Part shown: piece after piece, positions 59,044 to 64,000 of the stretch | How positions within the stretch are numbered: position 1 is the stretch's first letter | Layout: every line of letters begins with the position of its first letter | Source of the DNA: Fodinibacter sp963833495 | GTDB taxonomy: Bacteria > Actinomycetota > Actinomycetes > Actinomycetales > Dermatophilaceae | Length of the DNA stretch: 64,000 nucleotides | Assembly: GCA_963833495.1 (NCBI GenBank) | Contig: CAWHYJ010000004.1 | Span: forward strand, 248,001 to 312,000 | Direction: 5' to 3' | Made by a program: the position numbers and the translations under genes | The notes under the pieces: model-generated | The model's input: only the letters and a program-made list of their open reading frames with translations | Told to the model about the DNA's origin: nothing | The model's database searches: none

Positions 59044-59895
59044 ATGACCCATACCACCACCTTCGGCGATCCGGTTGTCGCCCGCTACGGCGCCGACGAC
59101 CCGCACGCACCTCTCGTCGTGCTCCTGCACGGCCGCGGCTCGAACGAGCAGGAGATCCTGACGCTCGCGGCGCACCTGCCCGGCGGTGTCGAGTACGCCG
59201 CGGTGCGGGCGCCCATCGCCGAGGGTGGGGGCTACGCCTGGTTCGCCAACCGCGGCATCGGCCGCCCGGTGGCCGAGTCGCTCGACGCGACGATGCGCTG
59301 GTTCCGGTCGTGGCTGGATGCCGTGGCGCCCGCGGGGCGGCCGGTCCTGCTCGTCGGGTTCAGCGGGGGAGCGGCGTTCGCCGGTGGCCTGGTGCTCGCC
59401 GACCCGGGCCGGTTCGCCGGAGCCGCCGTCCTCTACGGCACGCTGCCGTTCGACGCCGGGGTGCCGGTCGACGCCGGCCGCCTCGCCCACCTGCCGGTCT
59501 TCGTGGCGCAGGGCGACACCGACACGGTCATCCCGCGCGAGCTGCTCGACCGCACCTGGGCGTACTTGCACGGGTCCTCGGGCGCCCCGACGGTCGGCCG
59601 TCGCGACCCCGGCGGGCACGGCATCACCGCACCGACGCTGCGCCGGCTGGCCACGTGGGTTGCCGAGCGGGTGTGGCACGTAGGGGCCTACGGCGAGGCC
59701 CCGATCGGTGCCCCGGTCGGCGTGGTCTGGCCGACCCTGCCGGATGCCGTGCTGCCGGTGCGCTCCGGGCCGGCACCGGAGGTGTCGTGGGACATCCCCC
59801 AGCAGCAGCTGTCGCAGAACGCGCCGGCTGACCTGCAGGAGGCACGCTTCGAGCGCGTCGGGGCGTTGCCCGGCGTCGCTGGTGCGCCTCGCTGA
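59044..59895 (+). CDS. carboxylesterase-type alpha/beta hydrolase
   Basis: 283 residues from ATG 59044. Oxyanion region VVLLHGRGSNEQEILTLAAH, nucleophile Ser in VGFSGGAAFAGG, acid in VFVAQGDTDTVIP and His in DPGGHGITAP: a complete triad of the YpfH/phospholipase-carboxylesterase group. After residue ~215 an extra ~65-residue tail (PVGVVWPTLPDAVLPVRSGP) is unusual for this family. Same direction as the reductase gene, 31 bp downstream. Confidence 0.88.
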   Translation: MTHTTTFGDPVVARYGADDPHAPLVVLLHGRGSNEQEILTLAAHLPGGVEYAAVRAPIAEGGGYAWFANRGIGRPVAESLDATMRWFRSWLDAVAPAGRPVLLVGFSGGAAFAGGLVLADPGRFAGAAVLYGTLPFDAGVPVDAGRLAHLPVFVAQGDTDTVIPRELLDRTWAYLHGSSGAPTVGRRDPGGHGITAPTLRRLATWVAERVWHVGAYGEAPIGAPVGVVWPTLPDAVLPVRSGPAPEVSWDIPQQQLSQNAPADLQEARFERVGALPGVAGAPR

Positions 59896-60220
59896 TCTCG
59901 GTGCCCGGTGCCCGGTGCCCGGGGCGCGGGCCTTCCGGCTGCCCGGCGGCCAAGGGCCGCACGAGGCCTACCTGGTGCCGGAGGGTCGCGAGTTCGCGCA
60001 CCTGCACCCTGCCTACGACGGCTCGCTGCACCTGACGCTGCCCCCGGCGCAGGGGGCCGACCTCGTGGTTCATGGCTGGGGTGTCTTCCACCCGTGGGCC
60101 GGCACTCGGATCAGCGCTGGCTTCGTCATGCTGTTCGGGCCGCGCACCGCCGCCGAGCTCGAGACGGTGGCCGGGGTGGTGGCAGCGAGCCACGCGTACG
60201 CGTGGGCATCCGGGGCCTGA
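59882..60220 (+). CDS. DUF5519 (luciferase-domain) protein
   Basis: 112 residues from GTG 59882, overlapping the hydrolase end by 14 bp. RCPVPGARAFRLPGGQGPHE, EFAHLHPAYDGSLHLTLPP, VVHGWGVFHPWAG and VMLFGPRTAAELETVAGVV match the small DUF5519 family. Conserved His in HLHP and FHP might bind a ligand. Function unknown. Third gene of the MarR-controlled unit. Confidence 0.82.
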   Translation: MRLADLGARCPVPGARAFRLPGGQGPHEAYLVPEGREFAHLHPAYDGSLHLTLPPAQGADLVVHGWGVFHPWAGTRISAGFVMLFGPRTAAELETVAGVVAASHAYAWASGA

Positions 60221-60278
60221 CCCGGCCGACGGGGGTGGCGGGCGCGCGGCCCACTGCGCCCGCGGCACCCCTGAGTGG

Positions 60279-60899
60279 TCATCGCTCCTGACGACCTGCC
60301 GTCGGCTCGGCACGTTCGCCAGTCGAGCTGTCGAAGCCGGTGCGCCGGATGAGTCGTGCCGGCACGCCGCCGACGATGGTGTCGGCGGCCACGTCGGTGG
60401 TGACCACGGCGCCGGCGGCCACGATGGCGCCGTCGCCGATGCTGACACCGGGGACGACGGTGACGCCCGCCCCGATCCAGACCCGCCGGCCGATGGTGAC
60501 GGGCGCGGGGGTCATGTCGGCCCGGCGCACCGGGTCGACCGCGTGGTTGAGCGTGGTCAGGGTCGTGCCGTGCCCGATCAGGCTGTCGTCCCCGATGGTG
60601 ATGCCCCCGGTGTCCTGGAACCGGCAGCCCTGGTTGATGAAGACCCGTCGCCCGAGCCGGAGGTTCTTCCCGAACTCGGTGTGGAACGGCGGGAAGAGGC
60701 TGACGGTGTCGTCGACGGCTTGCCCGGTGAGGCGGCTCAGGAGCTGCCGGACCTCCTCGGGAGGGTGATAGGTGGAGTTGAGCTCGGCACAGGTGCGCAT
60801 GGCGTCCTGGGCCGCGGCCCCCATGAAGGCGTGGTGCTCGGAGCCGCCCTCGATGACGGCGCCACGCCCCACGTGGTCGAGGAAGTCGTGCAGGTCCAT
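60279..60899 (-). CDS. sugar O-acetyltransferase (maltose/galactoside type)
   Basis: 206 residues from ATG 60899. Left-handed beta-helix of hexapeptide repeats (TIGDDSLIGHGTTLTTLNHA, TIGRRVWIGAGVTVVPGVSI, DGAIVAAGAVVTTDV) with catalytic His in LNHAVDP, N-terminal helical cap (AQDAMRTCAELNSTYHPPEE). Transfers acetyl from acetyl-CoA to sugars. About 56 bp upstream of the dehydrogenase stop; convergent with the DUF5519 gene. Confidence 0.92.
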   Translation of the reverse strand: MDLHDFLDHVGRGAVIEGGSEHHAFMGAAAQDAMRTCAELNSTYHPPEEVRQLLSRLTGQAVDDTVSLFPPFHTEFGKNLRLGRRVFINQGCRFQDTGGITIGDDSLIGHGTTLTTLNHAVDPVRRADMTPAPVTIGRRVWIGAGVTVVPGVSIGDGAIVAAGAVVTTDVAADTIVGGVPARLIRRTGFDSSTGERAEPTAGRQER

Positions 60900-60955
60900 C
60901 GGGTGGTCCTCCCGCCCGGCGCCGTCGTAGGACGCCGGGCTCTGTGTCGGTGCGG

Positions 60956-61975
60956 TCAGAGGGTGAGCAGGACCTTGGTGGCGGTGCGCTGGTCCATCGC
61001 GGCGTAGCCCTCCGCCGCCTGCTCGAGCGGGAGGGCGAGGTCGAAGACCTTGCCCGGGTCGATCGTGCGGTCCCAGATCAGCTGGATGAGGTGTGGGAGG
61101 TACTCGCGCACCGGGGCGGGGCCACCGTGCAGGTGCACGCCGGACATGAACAGCTCGTCGCCCGGGATGGCGACGTCATGGGAGACGCCGACGAAGCCGA
61201 CGTGGCCCCCGGGACGGGCGGAGTGGATGGCCTGCATCATCGCCTCCTGGGTGCCGACGGCCTCGATGACCGAGTGGGCGCCCAGGCCGCCGGTGAGCTC
61301 CTTGAGCTTCGCCACGCCTTCCTCGCCGCGCTCCTCGACGATGTCAGTGGCGCCGAACTCCCGCGCGAGGGCCTGCCGGTCGGCGTGGCGGCTGAACGCG
61401 ATGATCCGCTCGGCGCCGAGCTGCTGCGCGGCGAGGATGCCGAGCAGCCCCACCGCGCCGTCGCCGACCACGGCGACCGTTGTGCCGGGGCCGACCTGTG
61501 CCGCGACGGCGGCGAACCATCCGGTGCCCAGGACGTCGGAGGCAGCCATCAGGGAGGGGATGAGGTCGGGGTCGGGGATGCCGGGGGTCGCGACGAGGGT
61601 GCCGTCTGCCAGCGGGATGCGCGCCAGCTCGGACTGGGTGCCGATGGTGCCCATCAGGACGCGGTGGACGCAGTGGGCCTGGTAGCCGGCGCGGCAGATC
61701 TCACAGGTGTTGTCGCTGGCCCAGAAGGACCCGACGACGAAGTCGCCGGGTGCGACGGTGCGAACCTGCGAGCCCACCTCGGTGACGACACCGACGTACT
61801 CGTGCCCCATCGGCTGGGAGTCGACCGGCTCGGCGCCGCGGTACGGCCACAGGTCGCTGCCGCAGATGCAGGTGGCCGCCAGGCGGATGACCGCGTCGGT
61901 GGGCTCGAGGATCGTCGGGTCCTCGCGGTCCTCCACCCGCACGTCGCCGGGCCCGTACATGACAGCTCCACGCAT
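60956..61975 (-). CDS. zinc-dependent alcohol dehydrogenase
   Basis: 339 residues from ATG 61975. Catalytic zinc ligands in TCICGSDLW and MGHEYVGVV, structural-zinc Cys around DNTCEICRAGYQAHC (fewer Cys than the usual four), NAD loop VAVVGDGAVGLLGILAAQ, and the substrate loop DPGKVFDLALPLEQAAEGYA. An intact paralogue of the gutted gene at 56746. Divergent from the XRE regulator (182 bp), with the cupin and SDR genes beyond, so it belongs to the same redox locus. Confidence 0.92.
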   Translation of the reverse strand: MRGAVMYGPGDVRVEDREDPTILEPTDAVIRLAATCICGSDLWPYRGAEPVDSQPMGHEYVGVVTEVGSQVRTVAPGDFVVGSFWASDNTCEICRAGYQAHCVHRVLMGTIGTQSELARIPLADGTLVATPGIPDPDLIPSLMAASDVLGTGWFAAVAAQVGPGTTVAVVGDGAVGLLGILAAQQLGAERIIAFSRHADRQALAREFGATDIVEERGEEGVAKLKELTGGLGAHSVIEAVGTQEAMMQAIHSARPGGHVGFVGVSHDVAIPGDELFMSGVHLHGGPAPVREYLPHLIQLIWDRTIDPGKVFDLALPLEQAAEGYAAMDQRTATKVLLTL

Positions 61976-62144
61976 CGGGTGCGCTCCTTCTCCTGAACAG
62001 GGGGACCGGCGGGTCCGCCGGAATCGCGGGGAACGTGACCCCACGGCATCCAGTGAACAGGCGGCGAAAGCATGCCGGAAGTCACTGTCGATGGGTGTAC
62101 CGAGAGGGCATCCCTCACGGCCCCAGCCGGGTGTTCGTCCCGCC

Positions 62145-62150
62145 TACAGT
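62145..62150 (+). promoter_or_regulatory. -10 element of the XRE regulator promoter
   Basis: TACAGT, 7 bp before GTG 62158, leaderless layout, within the region divergent to the alcohol dehydrogenase gene. Confidence 0.5.
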
Positions 62151-62157
62151 CGATGGG

Positions 62158-63057
62158 GTGGACAACCGTTCAGAGGTGCGTGAGTTCCTGACGACCCGCC
62201 GTGCACGGCTCACCCCAGACCAGGTGGGGATGGCGTCGACGAGCACCCGCCGGGTGCCCGGCCTGCGCCGCAGCGAGGTCGCGGCGCTCGCCGGCGTCAG
62301 CGTCGAGTACTACGCCCGGCTCGAGCGCGGACAGATCGGCGGCGCGTCGTCCGGCGTGCTCGACGCCCTGGCCCGGGCCCTGCAGCTCGACGACGCCGAG
62401 CGGGCCCACCTGCTGGACCTGGCCCGCGCGGCCGACGGCATCCCGACCTCGGGTCGTGCTCGCCGGCGCACGCCGACCCGTGCGGCCGTGGGCAGGCCCA
62501 GCCTACGGTGGGCGCTCGAGGCGATCACCGAGGGCGTCGCCTTCGTGCGCGACTCGCACCAGAACCTCCTGGCCACCAACACCCTTGGCACGGCGTTCTA
62601 CTCACCCGTCATCGGGGACGGCGGCCGGGTGCCCAACCTCGCCCGCTTCCAGTTCCTCGACCCCGCCTCCCGGGACTTCTACCCGGACTGGGACCTCTTC
62701 GCGCAGATGTGTGTCGGGGTCATGCGCGCCGAGGCAGGCCGCGACCCGCACGACCGCGGCCTGCAGGACCTCGTCGGTGAGCTCTCCACCCGCAGTGAGG
62801 TCTTCCGCCGGCTCTGGGCCGCGCACGACGTGCGCACCCACGGCGCCGGCACCAAGCGGTTCGTCCACCCCGTCGTCGGCGAGCTCACCCTCGCCTACGA
62901 GGAGCTCGCCATCACCGCCGAGCCGGGCCTGGTCCTGCTCGTCTACACCGCAGAGCCCGCATCACCCTCCGCCGAGCGGCTCCGCCTGCTCGCCTCGTGG
63001 GCGGCGCCGGCGCCGGCCACCAGCCCAGCGGAGCAGCCCGACGCCCGACACCCCTGA
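62158..63057 (+). CDS. XRE-family regulator with MmyB-like ligand domain
   Basis: 299 residues from GTG 62158. N-terminal helix-turn-helix (VREFLTTRRARLTPDQVGM, PGLRRSEVAALAGVSVEYYA, RLERGQIGGASSGVLDALAR) and C-terminal MmyB-like PAS-type domain (VRDSHQNLLATNTLGTAFYS, FLDPASRDFYPDWDLFA, RTHGAGTKRFVHPVVGEL). Common in actinobacteria next to short-chain dehydrogenase or oxidoreductase genes, where it usually represses them. Likely regulator of the dehydrogenase, cupin and SDR genes. Confidence 0.93.
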   Translation: MDNRSEVREFLTTRRARLTPDQVGMASTSTRRVPGLRRSEVAALAGVSVEYYARLERGQIGGASSGVLDALARALQLDDAERAHLLDLARAADGIPTSGRARRRTPTRAAVGRPSLRWALEAITEGVAFVRDSHQNLLATNTLGTAFYSPVIGDGGRVPNLARFQFLDPASRDFYPDWDLFAQMCVGVMRAEAGRDPHDRGLQDLVGELSTRSEVFRRLWAAHDVRTHGAGTKRFVHPVVGELTLAYEELAITAEPGLVLLVYTAEPASPSAERLRLLASWAAPAPATSPAEQPDARHP

Positions 63058-63073
63058 CCCGAGAGGAACACCC

Positions 63074-63487
63074 GTGCAGATCACCCGCAGCTCCGTCGAC
63101 ACCGCGAAAGGGCCCACCGACTGGTTCACCGGCGACGTCTACATCGATGCCGTCGCCGCCGCGCCGTCCCCGTCGCGGGTCACCGCCAATCTCGTGCACT
63201 TCATGCCGGGTGCGCGCACCCACTGGCACCGGCATCCGCTCAGCCAGACGGTCTTCGTCACCGAGGGCGTCGGCCTGTGCCAGCGGCGGGGCGGACCGGT
63301 CGAGGTCATCAGGCCGGGCGACCGCGTCCTGTTCGAGGCCGACGAGGAGCACTGGCACGGCGCTGCCCCGAACCGGCTCATGGTCCACGTTGCCATCAAC
63401 GAGGGCGACGACGACCACGCGGTGGTGCACTGGCTCGAGCCGGTCACCGACGAGGAGTACCCGGCAACCCCGGGAATCGGGTCGTGA
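63074..63487 (+). CDS. cupin-domain protein
   Basis: 137 residues from GTG 63074 (GAGAGGAAC upstream), 16 bp after the regulator. Cupin motif 1 THWHRHPLSQTVFVTEG (His ligands, Glu) and motif 2 PGDRVLFEADEEHWHGAAP. Resembles the small cupins that resemble carboxymuconolactone-associated or quercetinase-like proteins. Its stop overlaps the SDR start (GTGA). Confidence 0.92.
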   Translation: MQITRSSVDTAKGPTDWFTGDVYIDAVAAAPSPSRVTANLVHFMPGARTHWHRHPLSQTVFVTEGVGLCQRRGGPVEVIRPGDRVLFEADEEHWHGAAPNRLMVHVAINEGDDDHAVVHWLEPVTDEEYPATPGIGS

Positions 63488-64000
63488 GCCGGGTCCTCGT
63501 CACCGGCTCGGCTGACGGGTTGGGCCGCGCCGCCGCGCTCTCGCTCCTGGGCTCCGGCCACCACGTCGTGGTCCACGCCCGCAACCACACCCGCGGCGCG
63601 GCGCTCCGACCCCTGGTCGAGTCCGGTGCGTCCCTCGTCGTCGGGGACCTCGCCGACCCCGACCAGGTCCGCGAGGTGGTCGACCAGCTCGACGGCACCG
63701 GGCCGTTCGACGCGGTGATCCACAACGCCGGCGTCTACAGCGGACCGGCCGTCATGCCCGTCAACGTCGTCGCGCCCTACCTGCTCACCGCTCTCCTTCC
63801 CCGCCCGAGCCGCCTGGTATGGCTCAGCAGCGGGTCGCACTTCGGGGGTCGCGCATCCGTCGACAGGGTCGACTGGGACGGCACCCGGGCCGGGTCCTAC
63901 TCCGACAGCAAGCTCTTCGTCACCACCCTTGCCGCGGCCGTCCCCCGGCTCTGGCCGGAGGTGCCGAGCAACGCCGTCGACCCGGGCTGGGTTCCGACCC
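63484..64000 (+). CDS. short-chain dehydrogenase/reductase, partial
   Basis: GTG 63484 to the window end, 172 residues. NADP loop VLVTGSADGLGRAAALSLL, VVGDLADPD, VIHNAGVYSG (NNAG variant), WLSSGSHFGG with catalytic Ser, SYSDSKLFVTTLA with Tyr and Lys (YxxxK), and NAVDPGWVPT. Missing only the C-terminal part beyond the window. Coupled to the cupin gene and probably regulated with it by the XRE protein. Confidence 0.92.
   Translation, partial: MSRVLVTGSADGLGRAAALSLLGSGHHVVVHARNHTRGAALRPLVESGASLVVGDLADPDQVREVVDQLDGTGPFDAVIHNAGVYSGPAVMPVNVVAPYLLTALLPRPSRLVWLSSGSHFGGRASVDRVDWDGTRAGSYSDSKLFVTTLAAAVPRLWPEVPSNAVDPGWVPT

Overview
The window is high-GC DNA (GTG starts common, GAC/GCC/CTG-type codons, very short 5' leaders) from an actinobacterium. 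The gene neighbourhood tRNA-Ser / SRP RNA / dnaX / recR / DUF5063 / lysC / asd-like, the class E sortase, F420-related proteins and the frequent octamers GGATGCCG and GTATGCCG point to the Micrococcales, most like Intrasporangiaceae or relatives. That placement is by recognition only; no database was searched.

Layout. 1-6558: a TolB-like secreted protein (partial) and an unusual sensory locus made of a DctP-like lipoprotein, a stand-alone receiver, a NarL-type kinase with Gln at the phosphoacceptor His position, a LuxR-type regulator and, divergently, a second related kinase that has the His but a ruined ATP-binding domain. 6559-7782: non-coding, holding a 3' half of a tRNA-Ser gene (7174-7232), which looks like the attachment-site scar of an integrated island lying to the left. 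7783-12316: an OmpR/EnvZ-type pair, a secreted protein, a class E sortase and small membrane proteins. 12402-19961: a ROK-regulated sugar/polyol uptake and catabolism cluster (ABC importer, Gfo/Idh/MocA dehydrogenase, TIM-barrel isomerase). 20024-21890: a b6-type cytochrome b operon without visible Rieske or c-type partners. 22040-33628: housekeeping and hypothetical genes, including CHAD, LytR_C, a HerA-like ATPase, AEC transporter, AraC regulator, subtilase and propionyl-CoA synthetase. 33831-48686: tRNA-Ser(GGA), SRP RNA, a FrnE-like protein, an ABC exporter, dnaX, an acyltransferase, recR, aspartate kinase, an aspartate-semialdehyde dehydrogenase homologue lacking its catalytic Cys, and a PPi-type phosphofructokinase. 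49045-54806: a normal NarL-type two-component pair, a phospholipase D, and a putative D-aspartate ligase/racemase pair for cell-wall cross-bridges. 54943-64000: a truncated GAP-family gene, amidase, an alcohol dehydrogenase remnant, a MarR/F420-reductase locus, and a redox cluster (zinc alcohol dehydrogenase, XRE regulator, cupin, SDR) cut by the window end.

The main candidates for something undescribed are: (1) the two homologous kinases at 1218-6558 with complementary defects, which could work only by trans-phosphorylation and sit beside an orphan solute-binding lipoprotein; (2) the Cys-less Asd homologue coupled to lysC; (3) a family of 70-80 bp intergenic palindromes (42767, 44055, 44134, 55061) whose arms differ between copies but stay complementary; and (4) the tRNA-Ser scar that marks the left 7 kb as probably acquired.
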